64,000 nucleotides of DNA, from contig NC_021658.1 of the NCBI RefSeq assembly GCF_000418325.1, forward strand, positions 5,133,501-5,197,500. Reading direction: 5' to 3'. Shown piece by piece: positions 44,258 to 53,103 of this stretch (position 1 is its first letter; every line of letters starts with the position of its first letter). The stretch is from Sorangium cellulosum So0157-2 (GTDB taxonomy: Bacteria > Myxococcota_A > Polyangia > Polyangiales > Polyangiaceae). A model generated the notes under the pieces. It did not search any database. It was not told the DNA's origin and worked only from the letters and a program-made list of their open reading frames with translations. Position numbers and translations under genes: made by a program.

Positions 44258-46249
44258 ATGACTATCAAGTTCACGCGCGGCCGGTGGACGCTCGCCATCC
44301 TGTGCCTGGCTGCCGTGCTGCTACGGGCGCCGCTCGCCCGCGCGGATCAGGGCGATCCGCCGGAGGTCGAGGCGCAGCGGCTCGTGCACATCCTCGGCTA
44401 CATCGGCGCCGACTACGGCGGCTCCGTCGCGAACGGGATCGTCACGGTGCCCGACGAGTACGCCGAGCAGCTGTCCCTCGCCGCGGACGGCGCGAAGATC
44501 GCGGCGCGCATCCAGCCGTCGATCCCGGCCGGGCGCGAGTTCGATCTCGCGGCGCGCATCGCGAAGCTCCGCGAGCTGCTCGATCGGAAGGCGCCGCCCT
44601 CGGACGTCGTCGCCCTGATCACGGGGCTGCGCGCCGAGCTCGTCGGCGCCTTCCAGATCGAGGAGGCGCCGCGCGCCGCGCCGAACGCGGCGCGGGGCAA
44701 GAGCCTCTACCTCGAGCACTGCGCGACGTGCCACGGCGAGACCGGGCGCGCGGACACCGCCCGCGCGGCCACGTTCACGCCGCGCCCGGTGAACTTCCAC
44801 GACCCCGAGCGCGGCGAGGCGATCGCCCCGTACCGCGTCGTGAGCACGGTCCGGTTCGGCGTCGACGGGACGGCGATGGTTCCGTTCAACTTCCTCTCCG
44901 ACGCCGACCGCTGGGATCTCGCCTTCTACGTCACGGGCCTGCGCCACGCGGGCGTCGCGCCGGCGCCGGCGGGCGTCGCGCCGGCCTTCACGCTCGCCGA
45001 GCTCTCGGCGCGCACGGACGCCGATCTGCGCGAGGAGCTCCGCAGCGCCGGCGTCCCGGCCGACGCCGAGGCCGCGGTGCTCGCGGATCTGCGGCTCCGC
45101 GCGCCGTACGAGGATCGCGCCGCGCGCTCCCCGCTGGGCCTCGTGCGCGTGAAGATCGAGCGCGCGCGGCAGGCGATCGCGCGGGGCGAGCGCGACGCGG
45201 CCCGCGGGCACCTCATCGACGCGTACCTCGAGGGGATCGAGCCGATCGAGGCCCCGGTCCGCGCCGCGGACGCCTCGCTCGCCGCGGCGCTCGAGGCGCG
45301 CAGCATGGAGCTCCGCGGCCAGCTCGAGCGGGGCGCGTCTCCCGCCGAGCTGGGCGCCGCGATGGACGCGCTGCTGCGCGACGTCGGCCGCGCCGAGTCG
45401 CTCCTGTCGCCCGCGTCGGCGCCGAAGAGCTTCGCCTCGACGGCCCTCTCTAGCGCGGGCATCATCCTGCGCGAGGGGGTCGAGGCCGCGCTCCTCATCG
45501 CCGCGCTTCTCGGCCTCGCCGCCCAGGCGGGGCTCGCGGACAAGCGGCGCTTCGTGCACCTCGGCTGGATCACCGCGATCGGGCTCGGGCTCCTCACGTG
45601 GTTCGCCTCGGCCCGCCTCGTCGCGATCTCCGGGGCGCAGCGCGAGCTCATCGAGGGGGTGACGGCGCTGCTCGCGACGGCGGTGCTCTTTTACGTGAGC
45701 TACTCGCTCCTCGCGAAGCGCGAGGTCGCCCGCTGGATGAAGTTCCTGAAGCAGCAGATCTCGCCGCGGCGCGCGGCGCTCTCGCTCTTCGGCGTCTCGC
45801 TGCTCGCCGCGTACCGCGAGGCGTTCGAGACGGTGCTCTTCTACCAGGCCCTGCTCGCCTCGAACGCGTCCGCGAGCGCGGCCGTCGCGGGCGCCGTGGT
45901 GGGCGCCGTGGTGCTCGTCGTGCTGGTCGCGGCGTACACGCGCGCCGGCAGGTTCGCGCCCCCGCAGGTCTTCTTCCGCATCTCCAGCTACCTCCTCTAC
46001 GCGCTCGCGGTCATCTTCGCCGGGCAGGGCGTGGCCGCGCTCCAGATGGCCGGCAAGGTGCCTGTCCACGCGCTGCCCTTCGGCAGCGTGCCTGCCCTCG
46101 GCATCTTCCCGACCGTCGAGACGCTGGGCGCGCAGCTCGTGCTGCTGATCCTCGCGCTCGTCGGCATCCTCGCCGACCGCCGCCACGCGAACGCCACGCC
46201 GAAGCCGCCCGCGCCGCCCGCGCAGATCGCCCCCGGCCCCGCAGCCTGA
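44258..46249 (+). CDS. Cytochrome c-FTR1 iron permease fusion
   Basis: 663 residues. A signal peptide (LAILCLAAVLLRAPLARA) leads into a periplasmic part with a single c-type heme site, CATCH at 155-159, in a cytochrome c fold (NAARGKSLYLEHCATCHGETG; MVPFNFLSDADRWDLAFYVTG with a possible Met ligand). After a helical linker follow about seven membrane segments of the FTR1 permease with both iron-binding REXXE motifs: ILREGVEAALLI and AYREAFETVLFY. FTR1 proteins take up ferric iron after oxidation of ferrous iron; here the fused cytochrome could supply the oxidation step. No copper oxidase or periplasmic binding gene is nearby. Confidence 0.93.
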   Translation: MTIKFTRGRWTLAILCLAAVLLRAPLARADQGDPPEVEAQRLVHILGYIGADYGGSVANGIVTVPDEYAEQLSLAADGAKIAARIQPSIPAGREFDLAARIAKLRELLDRKAPPSDVVALITGLRAELVGAFQIEEAPRAAPNAARGKSLYLEHCATCHGETGRADTARAATFTPRPVNFHDPERGEAIAPYRVVSTVRFGVDGTAMVPFNFLSDADRWDLAFYVTGLRHAGVAPAPAGVAPAFTLAELSARTDADLREELRSAGVPADAEAAVLADLRLRAPYEDRAARSPLGLVRVKIERARQAIARGERDAARGHLIDAYLEGIEPIEAPVRAADASLAAALEARSMELRGQLERGASPAELGAAMDALLRDVGRAESLLSPASAPKSFASTALSSAGIILREGVEAALLIAALLGLAAQAGLADKRRFVHLGWITAIGLGLLTWFASARLVAISGAQRELIEGVTALLATAVLFYVSYSLLAKREVARWMKFLKQQISPRRAALSLFGVSLLAAYREAFETVLFYQALLASNASASAAVAGAVVGAVVLVVLVAAYTRAGRFAPPQVFFRISSYLLYALAVIFAGQGVAALQMAGKVPVHALPFGSVPALGIFPTVETLGAQLVLLILALVGILADRRHANATPKPPAPPAQIAPGPAA

Positions 46250-46251
46250 CC

Positions 46252-46274
46252 GACGCCGCCGCGGCGGCGGCGTC
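46252..46274 (+). terminator. Hairpin downstream of FTR1 gene
   Basis: GACGCCGCC (46252-46260) pairs with GGCGGCGTC (46266-46274) around a 5-nt loop, three bases after the stop. No U-tract. It lies between converging genes. Confidence 0.45.
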
Positions 46275-46304
46275 GCCTGCCGCCGCGGCGTCCTCGCCGG
46301 GCGC

Positions 46305-47162
46305 TCAGGACTCGCTGTGGACGCGCGGCGCCTCGGGGTACAGCGACCGGAGCCCGCGCCACGCGACGTCGGTCGCGCTCTCCGCGGGCTCGGCGAGATC
46401 CCACTCCAGGTAGAGCTTGTCGCCGTCGTAGCAGCCGAAGCTCGTCGACAGGCAGAGCATCGGCTCGCGCTCGATCGCGTACCCGGAGCGCGCGACGTCG
46501 TGCCCGAACACCGCCACGCGAGCGTCCGGGTCGAGCGCGCGCAGAAAGGCGTGGGCGCGCTCGCGCGAGGTGCTCCGCGCCCAGAGCAGCGCGCCGAGCG
46601 TCCCCTGCAGGCTCATCTCCGACAGCGGCACGTCGAGGAAGCCGTCGAGCGGGAGCCGGTCCAGGTCCTCCCGGCTCTGGATGCGGGCGTGCGGCGCGGC
46701 GTGGAGCATGACCAGCCGGGCCGCGCGCGCGACGGCGACGAACGGCCATCCGCGGAACCAGCTCCGCATCGCCAGCGTGTCCTCCGGACCGAGGAGCTCC
46801 TCGAGCCGCTGGGCCTCGTCTGGAAAGAACTTCGCCACCACCGGACCCCCCACGTGCGCGTGCTCGTGGTTGCCGAGCAGGTAATGGACCCTGCCCGGGT
46901 GCCGGTCCGCGAGGTTTCGCGCCTTTTTCAACAAGGTCACGGAATCGCCTCGGTAGAATGAACCCAGGTAGTCGGGCCATTCACCCTCGTCGAGCTCGGG
47001 CCCGTGGACCAGGTCGCCCGTAATGACGAGCACCGCGCCGTCAGGGCCGGCCGCCGCCTGCTCGAAGATCTCGGCGATCCGCTCGAAATCCGCGACATTG
47101 CCCTGAAAGTCGGTGGCGACGATCAGTCTGCCCCGCTCAGGGAGGTCGACGACACGCTGCAC
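46305..47162 (-). CDS. Metallophosphoesterase (calcineurin-like)
   Basis: About 285 residues with the calcineurin-type motifs in order: TDFQGN (the first Asp, with the usual His of DxH replaced by Gln), VITGDLVHG (GD), LLGNHEHAH (GNH[E/D]), then FGHDVARSG (GHx). It acts as a metal-dependent phosphatase on proteins, nucleotides or other phosphates; substrate unknown. The start is uncertain: GTG 47162 is where the coding bias begins, while a TTG at 47255 would add 31 residues with poor third positions. It is divergent from the PEP carboxykinase gene. Confidence 0.82.
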   Translation of the reverse strand: MQRVVDLPERGRLIVATDFQGNVADFERIAEIFEQAAAGPDGAVLVITGDLVHGPELDEGEWPDYLGSFYRGDSVTLLKKARNLADRHPGRVHYLLGNHEHAHVGGPVVAKFFPDEAQRLEELLGPEDTLAMRSWFRGWPFVAVARAARLVMLHAAPHARIQSREDLDRLPLDGFLDVPLSEMSLQGTLGALLWARSTSRERAHAFLRALDPDARVAVFGHDVARSGYAIEREPMLCLSTSFGCYDGDKLYLEWDLAEPAESATDVAWRGLRSLYPEAPRVHSES

Positions 47163-47341
47163 GTCTCCAGCATAGCCGAACGTCCCTGCCTTCGCCTCGC
47201 GCGAACTGACCCCGCGCGGCGACGCCGCGCCGGCCGGTTGCTGATTCACTTGCAATCCGCCAGATCGTCCAGATTCGTTGCAATACTACAGCGGCACTGT
47301 CCCTTGGCGGGGCATCTCGCTCGGGCTAGGCTCCGAGCTGT

Positions 47342-49090
47342 ATGCAAAACCGGAATCTTTCAGCGTGGGTGGACGAGGTCGCGCGCCAGACGCGGCCCGA
47401 TCGCGTCGTCGTGTGCGACGGCTCCGAGGCGGAGAACCGGACGCTGATCCAGGGGATGCTGAGCGACGGCACGCTCATCGCGCTCAACGAGGAGAGATAC
47501 CCCAACTGCTATCTTCACCGGAGCGACCCGACCGACGTCGCCCGGACTGAGCACCTCACGTTCATCTGCACGCGCGATAGAGAGGATACGGGCCCGACGA
47601 ACAACTGGATGTCGCCGGAGGAGGCCTCGCAGCGGGTCGGGCGGCTGTTCGACGGGGCGATGAAGGGGCGGACGATGTTCGTCGTTCCGTACCTGATGGG
47701 CCCCGTGGGGTCGCCGTCGGCGAAGGTTGGAGTCGAGATCACCGACAGTCCGTACGTCGTCGCCAACATGAGGATCATGACGCGGATGGGCCGGGTCGCG
47801 CTCGAGGCGCTCGGCGGCTCCGAGGACTACTGCCGGGGGCTGCACTCGCTCGGCGACCTGAGCCCGGAGCGCCGGTTCGTGTGCCACTTCCCCGCGGAGC
47901 GGCTCATCTGGAGCATCGGCTCCGGGTACGGCGGCAATGCGCTGCTCGGGAAGAAGTGCTTCGCGCTGCGCATCGCGAGCACGATGGCGCGCGACGAGGG
48001 CTGGTTCGCGGAGCACATGCTCATCCTCGGCCTGGAGGACCCGGAGGGCCGGGTGACGTACATCTGCGCGGCGTTCCCGAGCGCGTGCGGGAAGACGAAC
48101 CTCGCCATGCTCGTGCCGCCGGCGTCCCAGAAGGGCTGGAAGGTGTGGACGGTCGGCGACGACATCGCCTGGCTCCGGATCGGCCCGGACGGCCGGCTGT
48201 GGGCGATCAACCCCGAGGCCGGCTTCTTCGGCGTGGCGCCCGGGACGAGCTCGAGGACGAACCCGAACGCCCTGGCGACGCTGGCCCAGAACTCGATCTT
48301 CACGAACGTGGCGCTCACGCCGGAGGGGACGCCGTGGTGGGAGGGCTTCGACGGCGCGGCGCCGCCGGTGCTCACCGACTGGAGGGGCCGCCGGTGGACG
48401 CCGGACAGCAAGGAGCCGGCGGCGCACCCGAACAGCCGGTTCACGTCGCCGGCCCGCCAGTGCCCGTCCATCTCGCCGGCGTTCGACGCCGCGGCGGGCG
48501 TGCCGATCTCGGCCATCGTCTTCGGCGGCCGGCGCGCGCGGCTCGCGCCGCTCGTCTGCGAGGCGCGCGACTGGACGCACGGGGTCTACCTGGGCGCGAC
48601 GATGGCCTCGGAGACGACCGCCGCGGCCACGGGCCAGGTCGGGGTCGTCCGCCGCGACCCGATGGCGATGCGCCCGTTCTGCGGATACAACATGGGCGAT
48701 TACTTCCGGCACTGGGTCGAGCTCGGCCTCGGACGCCCGGGGTTCCCGAAGATCTTCCACGTGAACTGGTTCCGCCAGGGCGCGTCGGGCAAGTTCCTCT
48801 GGCCCGGCTTCGGGGAGAACCTCCGCGTCCTCCGCTGGATCCACGGGCGCGTGAGCGGGAAGGCGCAGGGGCGCGAGACGCCGGTCGGGATCATGCCGGC
48901 CGACGGCGAGCTCGATACGAGCGGCCTCGACCTGAACGCGGAGGCGATGCGCGAGCTCTTCGCCATCGACCGCGACGCGTGGCTGGAGGAGGCGCGCGAT
49001 CGCGAGGCGTTCCTCGAGTCGTTCGGCGCGCGCGTCCCCGAGGCGCTGCTCCGGCAGAACCGGGATCTCGTGGCCCGGATGCAGGCGTGA
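47342..49090 (+). CDS. pckG: Phosphoenolpyruvate carboxykinase (GTP)
   Basis: 582 residues with the GTP-type PEPCK signature: P-loop/kinase-1a FPSACGKTNLAML (about 245-257), the preceding SGYGGNALLGKKCFALRIAS, DDIAWLRIGPDGRLWAINPEAGFFGVAPGTS, and FMGATMASE-type block YLGATMASETTAAATGQ followed by FCGYNMGDYF. Catalyses oxaloacetate + GTP to PEP + GDP + CO2, the entry step of gluconeogenesis. Myxobacteria grow on amino acids and lipids and depend on this step. The start at ATG 47342 has no strong Shine-Dalgarno; upstream is a 179-bp divergent region. Confidence 0.97.
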   Translation: MQNRNLSAWVDEVARQTRPDRVVVCDGSEAENRTLIQGMLSDGTLIALNEERYPNCYLHRSDPTDVARTEHLTFICTRDREDTGPTNNWMSPEEASQRVGRLFDGAMKGRTMFVVPYLMGPVGSPSAKVGVEITDSPYVVANMRIMTRMGRVALEALGGSEDYCRGLHSLGDLSPERRFVCHFPAERLIWSIGSGYGGNALLGKKCFALRIASTMARDEGWFAEHMLILGLEDPEGRVTYICAAFPSACGKTNLAMLVPPASQKGWKVWTVGDDIAWLRIGPDGRLWAINPEAGFFGVAPGTSSRTNPNALATLAQNSIFTNVALTPEGTPWWEGFDGAAPPVLTDWRGRRWTPDSKEPAAHPNSRFTSPARQCPSISPAFDAAAGVPISAIVFGGRRARLAPLVCEARDWTHGVYLGATMASETTAAATGQVGVVRRDPMAMRPFCGYNMGDYFRHWVELGLGRPGFPKIFHVNWFRQGASGKFLWPGFGENLRVLRWIHGRVSGKAQGRETPVGIMPADGELDTSGLDLNAEAMRELFAIDRDAWLEEARDREAFLESFGARVPEALLRQNRDLVARMQA

Positions 49091-49245
49091 GCTAGCGCCG
49101 CCCCCGAGCGATTCACCCATCCCCCACACGCATCGCAAGTCTGGAGCTGCGTCGAGCACGCCGCTGTACGGCCGAGCTCGTCCGTTCTGTGCTGAGGACG
49201 GTCGGGAATGTCTTGACGCCGCTCCAGGTCGGCCCACACAGTTCC

Positions 49246-49261
49246 TTCAAAGAATTTTGAA
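49246..49261 (+). promoter_or_regulatory. AT-rich palindrome, possible operator of the GbsR-type gene
   Basis: TTCAAA GAAT TTTGAA is a perfect 6-4-6 inverted repeat placed 6 nt before the ATG at 49268. In a genome this GC-rich it is conspicuous. A TTGACG sits upstream at 49213-49218, though no good -10 is seen. Position suggests autoregulation by the GbsR-type protein, by inference. Confidence 0.45.
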
Positions 49262-49267
49262 ACTTTC

Positions 49268-49825
49268 ATGAGCCCTCCCAACGACATCCAGCGCCAGGCG
49301 GAGCTGCTCGCGGCGGAAGCGATCGGCGACGTCATCGAGCACTGGGGCTTCCGCCGCGTGCTCGGGCGGATCTGGACCGTCCTGTTCATCGCCGGCGGCG
49401 CCCTGTCCGCCGCCGAGATCGGCGAGCGGCTGCAGGTTTCGTCCGGTGCGATGAGTATGTCGCTGACAGAATTGCAAAGGTGGGGTGTAGTACGAAGAGT
49501 ATGGAAACCGGGAGAGCGGAAGGAGTTCTTCGAGGCCGAGACGGACTTCTGGAAGATGATTTCCAAAGTGTTCGCCGAGCGCGAGCGGCTCCTCGCCGAC
49601 TCCGTGAGGGAACGCCTCGAGCGCGCCTCGGCGTTGCTCGAGAGCCTGCCTCCCACCGACGCCACCCGGTTCAGCCTCGACCGGGTGGAGCGGCTCCTCT
49701 CGTTCGTGATCGTCGCGCAGACGGCGCTCGACGGGTTCATCAAGAGCAGGACCGTCGATTTTTCGCGGTTCGGGGACCTTGTCCGGTTCCCCATCCGGGC
49801 CGTTCGGTCCCGGCGAGGCGCCTAG
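49268..49825 (+). CDS. GbsR/MarR-family winged-helix transcriptional regulator
   Basis: 185 residues. The N-terminal half is the GbsR-type winged helix: AEAIGDVIEHWGFRRVLGRIWTVLFI, then LSAAEIGERLQVSSGAMSMSLTELQRWGVVRRVWKPGERKEFFEAETDFWKMI, with the recognition helix at SSGAMSMSLTEL. The C-terminal part is a helical dimerisation region. It heads the isoprenoid/menaquinone cluster, and its control of those genes is plausible but not shown. An internal stretch (about 49450-49515) uses many A/T-ending codons unlike the rest of the gene. Confidence 0.88.
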   Translation: MSPPNDIQRQAELLAAEAIGDVIEHWGFRRVLGRIWTVLFIAGGALSAAEIGERLQVSSGAMSMSLTELQRWGVVRRVWKPGERKEFFEAETDFWKMISKVFAERERLLADSVRERLERASALLESLPPTDATRFSLDRVERLLSFVIVAQTALDGFIKSRTVDFSRFGDLVRFPIRAVRSRRGA

Positions 49826-49913
49826 CGGGCGCGTGATTTCGGAGAGCTCGGACGCCACGTGGCCCCGCGCGGTGCGGGGAGCGCGGGCGCTCGTGCTTCC
49901 AGGTGGAGATGGG

Positions 49914-50990
49914 ATGACTGCGACAACAACGTTTACTGGGACGGTCCAGCGGAGCGATGTCGTCTCGAGCCTCGGAGGCATGTGCGCTGGGCGAGGGCTC
50001 GACACGCTCGCGGCGCGCCTCGCGGAGCTCAGGCGCCTGCTCGACGGGGACCTCGCGGACGTGGAGCGCGAGCTCGCGAAGGTCGGGCTGGACGGCGAGA
50101 CGCCGGCGCACCGGAGCGCGCGGCACCTGCTCGGGCTGAGCGGCAAGCGGCTGCGGCCGATCTGCGTCGCGCTGGCCGCCCACATCGGCGGCGGCTTCAA
50201 CGAGGCGGCGCGGACCTTCGCGGTGGCGGTCGAGCTCGTCCACAACGCGACGCTGCTCCACGACGACGTCGTCGACCTCGGCGACCGCCGGCGCGGCGCC
50301 GACGCGGCGCGCGTCATCTACGGCAACGCCGCCTCGATCTTCGGCGGCGACTACCTCCTGCTCGACGCGCTCTGCAAGATCCAGGCGGTGGGCATGCCCG
50401 ACGTGCTCGAGCGGGTGCTCCAGGTGGTCAAGGAGATGGTCATCGCCGAGGCGCTCCAGCTCGCGTCGCGCGGCCGCGTGCGCACGAGCACGAGCGAGTA
50501 CTTCCAGATCGTCGACGGCAAGACGGCCTCGCTGTTCCGCTGGGCGATGTTCGCCGGAGCGCGCGCGGGCGGCGTGAGCGAGCCGCTCTGCAAGGCCCTC
50601 GAGGGCTTCGGCACGAGCCTCGGGGTCGCGTTCCAGCTCGTCGACGACGTGCTCGACTTCGCGGGCGAGCCGGAGACGACCGGCAAGGCGCTGCTCACGG
50701 ACCTGCGCGAGGGCAAGATGACGTACCCGCTGCTGCTCGCGATGGAGCGCGACCGCGAGCTCACGCCCGCCCTCGAGGCGCACTGCGCGTCGGAGGAGGC
50801 GGCGGCCCCGCCGGAGCTCAGCCGGCGCGTCGCGCAGATCATGGTCGAGAAGCGGGTCGTGGACGACTGTCTGGAGCTCGCGTCCCGGCTCTGCGGGGAC
50901 GCGGTGCGGAGCATCGAGCCGCTCCCGGAGAGCCCGGCGAAGGCGGCGCTCGAGGGGGTCGCGATGTCGACGCCCCGGCGGAGGCGGTGA
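49914..50990 (+). CDS. Long-chain polyprenyl diphosphate synthase
   Basis: 358 residues. The first Asp-rich motif is LLHDDVVDLGDRRRG, the second is QLVDDVLDFAG (DDXXD), and the KLRP-type start is GKRLRPICVAL. The family makes all-trans C35-C45 polyprenyl diphosphates from FPP or GPP and IPP; with menA, menD and ubiE next door this is probably the prenyl donor for the menaquinone side chain. The 45 N-terminal residues before the conserved region are longer than usual. ATG 49914 has GGTGGAG upstream. It lies 80 bp before the HMG-CoA reductase gene. Confidence 0.92.
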   Translation: MTATTTFTGTVQRSDVVSSLGGMCAGRGLDTLAARLAELRRLLDGDLADVERELAKVGLDGETPAHRSARHLLGLSGKRLRPICVALAAHIGGGFNEAARTFAVAVELVHNATLLHDDVVDLGDRRRGADAARVIYGNAASIFGGDYLLLDALCKIQAVGMPDVLERVLQVVKEMVIAEALQLASRGRVRTSTSEYFQIVDGKTASLFRWAMFAGARAGGVSEPLCKALEGFGTSLGVAFQLVDDVLDFAGEPETTGKALLTDLREGKMTYPLLLAMERDRELTPALEAHCASEEAAAPPELSRRVAQIMVEKRVVDDCLELASRLCGDAVRSIEPLPESPAKAALEGVAMSTPRRRR

Positions 50991-51070
50991 GCGGCGATGG
51001 CGGATTTTCCGATGCAAGGCGGAGGGCGCGCGCCGCTCCCGCGAGCGCGCGCGGCGCGCGGAGGCAGCCG

Positions 51071-52342
51071 ATGAGCCAGAACGTGTCCAGCCGGATCAGC
51101 GGGTTCTACAAGCGGTGCCTGGAGGACAGGCTCCGCGCGATCCAGGCGCTCGGGCTGCTCGACGAGGACGCGCTCGCGCACCTCGCGAGCGGGGGCGGGC
51201 TGCCGACGGCGGTGGCCGACCGGATGTGCGAGAACGTCATCGCGACGCACGCGCTCCCGCTGGGCCTCGCGCTGAACTTCCGCGTGAACCAGCGGGACGT
51301 GCTGGTGCCGATGGCGGTGGAGGAGCCGAGCGTCATCGCCGCGGCGTCGAACGCGGCGCGCATGGTCCGGCTGTCGGGCGGCTTCTCCGGCGAGGCGGAC
51401 CCGCCGATCATGACCGCGCAGGTCCAGCTCGACGACGTGCCCGATCCGGAGGCGGCCGCGGGCCGGCTGGAGGCGGCGCGCGCGAGCCTGCTCGCCGCCG
51501 GCGACGCGGCGATCCCGAGGATGGTGGCGCGCGGCGGCGGCTGCCGCGACCTCGAGGTGCGCGTCCTGTCGGCGGAGCTCGGCGTGCTCGTGGTGCACCT
51601 CTACGTCGAGGTCGGCGACGCGATGGGCGCCAACCTGGTCGACACCGTGGCCGAGGCGGTGGCGCCGCTCGTGCAGCGCATCGCGGGCGGGACGATCGGC
51701 CTGCGGATCCTGTCGAACCTGACGGTCCGCCGCCTCGTGCGGGTGACGGCCACCGTCGCCGACGACGCGCTCGGCGGCGCGGACGTGGCGAACGGCATCG
51801 CGCGGGCGAGCCGCTTCGCGGAGCTCGATCCGTACCGGGCGGCGACCCACAACAAGGGCTTCATGAACGGGCTCGACGCGGCCGCGGTCGCGCTCGGGCA
51901 GGACTTCCGGGCGATCGAGGCGGGCGCGCACGCGTACGCGTCGATGAGCGGCCGGTACCGGCCGCTCAGCACGTGGGAGCGCGTCCCGGGCGGGCTCGCG
52001 GGCCGCGCGGAGCTGCCGCTCGCCGTCGGGACGGTGGGCGGCTCGACCGAGGTGCACGCCGGCGTGCGCGCCGCGCTGCAGCTCGTGGGCGCGAAGAGCG
52101 CGCGCGAGCTCGCGGTGGTGCTGGCCTCCGTCGGGCTCGCCTCGAACCTGGCGGCCCTGCGCGCGCTCGCGAGCGAGGGCATCCAGCGGGGCCACATGCG
52201 GCTCCACGAGCGGAAGCGCGCGCTCGCCGTCACGGCGCCGGGGGGCAGCGAGGCGGCCGCGCCACCCGGCGACGGCAAGCGGTTCGCGCCCGAGCGGGCC
52301 GAGGCGCCGCGCGCGGTGCAGCAGGCGGAGGGCGGGACATGA
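51071..52342 (+). CDS. mvaA: HMG-CoA reductase, class II (mvaA-like)
   Basis: 423 residues. Class II signatures: RMCENVIATHALPLGLALNF (N-terminal substrate region), VPMAVEEPSVIAAASNAARM with the catalytic Glu, GDAMGANLVDTVAEAV (cofactor region), ATHNKGFMNGLDAAAVALGQDFRAIEAGAHAYAS, and PLAVGTVGG. Class II enzymes interconvert HMG-CoA and mevalonate with NAD(P)H. Placed between a polyprenyl synthase and menaquinone genes, it would more likely act in the mevalonate direction. No other mevalonate-pathway gene is in the window. It has a C-terminal Ala/Pro/Glu tail of about 40 residues. The stop overlaps the ubiE start as ATGA. Confidence 0.95.
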   Translation: MSQNVSSRISGFYKRCLEDRLRAIQALGLLDEDALAHLASGGGLPTAVADRMCENVIATHALPLGLALNFRVNQRDVLVPMAVEEPSVIAAASNAARMVRLSGGFSGEADPPIMTAQVQLDDVPDPEAAAGRLEAARASLLAAGDAAIPRMVARGGGCRDLEVRVLSAELGVLVVHLYVEVGDAMGANLVDTVAEAVAPLVQRIAGGTIGLRILSNLTVRRLVRVTATVADDALGGADVANGIARASRFAELDPYRAATHNKGFMNGLDAAAVALGQDFRAIEAGAHAYASMSGRYRPLSTWERVPGGLAGRAELPLAVGTVGGSTEVHAGVRAALQLVGAKSARELAVVLASVGLASNLAALRALASEGIQRGHMRLHERKRALAVTAPGGSEAAAPPGDGKRFAPERAEAPRAVQQAEGGT

Positions 52343-53070
52343 GCCACACGGATCAGGGCGAGGCGCCGCGCGGCGGGCGCCGGTTCGGCACCGGCGAGAT
52401 GTTCGACGGGATCGCCGAGCGGTACGACCTCTTGAACCGGATCATCTCGCTGGGGCTCGATCAGGGCTGGCGGCGGCGCGCGGTGCGCTCGCTCGAGCTC
52501 GCGCCCGGCGCGACGGTGCTCGACCTGGCGACCGGCACCGGCGATCTCGCGATCGAGATCGCGCGCACGCACGACGTGAAGGTCGTCGGGGTCGATCCGT
52601 CGCAGGGGATGCTCGGCGTGGGCCGCCGGAAGGTGGAGGCCGCGGGGCTCGCCGGGCGGGTCGAGCTCGAGGTCGGCGACGCGGAGCAGCTGCGGTTCGG
52701 CGACGCGAGCGTGGACGCCATCTCGATGGCGTTCGGGATCCGCAACGTCCCGGACCGCGCCCGGGCGCTCCGCGAGATGGCGCGCGTCACGCGGCCGGGC
52801 GGGCGCATCGCGATCCTGGAGCTCAGCGAGCCGCGCGGGGGGATCATGAGCAAGCTCGCGCGCTTCCACATCCACACGGTCGTGCCGTACGTCGGCGGCG
52901 CGATCTCCGGCCGGGACGAGTACCGGTACCTGCAGGACTCGATCGCGAGGTTCCCTCCGCCGGACGAGTTCGCGGAGCTGATGCGGGGCGCGGGGCTGCG
53001 CGTGCTGCGCGTGGAGCCGCTGACGATGGGCGTCGTGTGCCTGTTCGTCGCGACGCCCGGGGGGGCCTGA
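52339..53070 (+). CDS. menG: Demethylmenaquinone methyltransferase
   Basis: 243 residues of the UbiE/MenG family. Motifs: MFDGIAERYDLLNRIISLGLDQGWRR (family N-terminus), VLDLATGTGDLAIEIA (SAM-binding), VDPSQGMLGVGRRK, and SMAFGIRNVPDRARALREMARVTRPGG. Transfers a methyl group from SAM to demethylmenaquinone to give menaquinone. It overlaps the HMG-CoA reductase stop by 4 nt and lies 33 bp before menD, so it belongs to the same transcript. In other bacteria it may also act on ubiquinone precursors; no ubiquinone genes are present here. Confidence 0.95.
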   Translation: MSHTDQGEAPRGGRRFGTGEMFDGIAERYDLLNRIISLGLDQGWRRRAVRSLELAPGATVLDLATGTGDLAIEIARTHDVKVVGVDPSQGMLGVGRRKVEAAGLAGRVELEVGDAEQLRFGDASVDAISMAFGIRNVPDRARALREMARVTRPGGRIAILELSEPRGGIMSKLARFHIHTVVPYVGGAISGRDEYRYLQDSIARFPPPDEFAELMRGAGLRVLRVEPLTMGVVCLFVATPGGA

Positions 53071-53103
53071 GGTGCGCGCGCGCGCGGGCCTCCGGAGGCG
53101 GTG

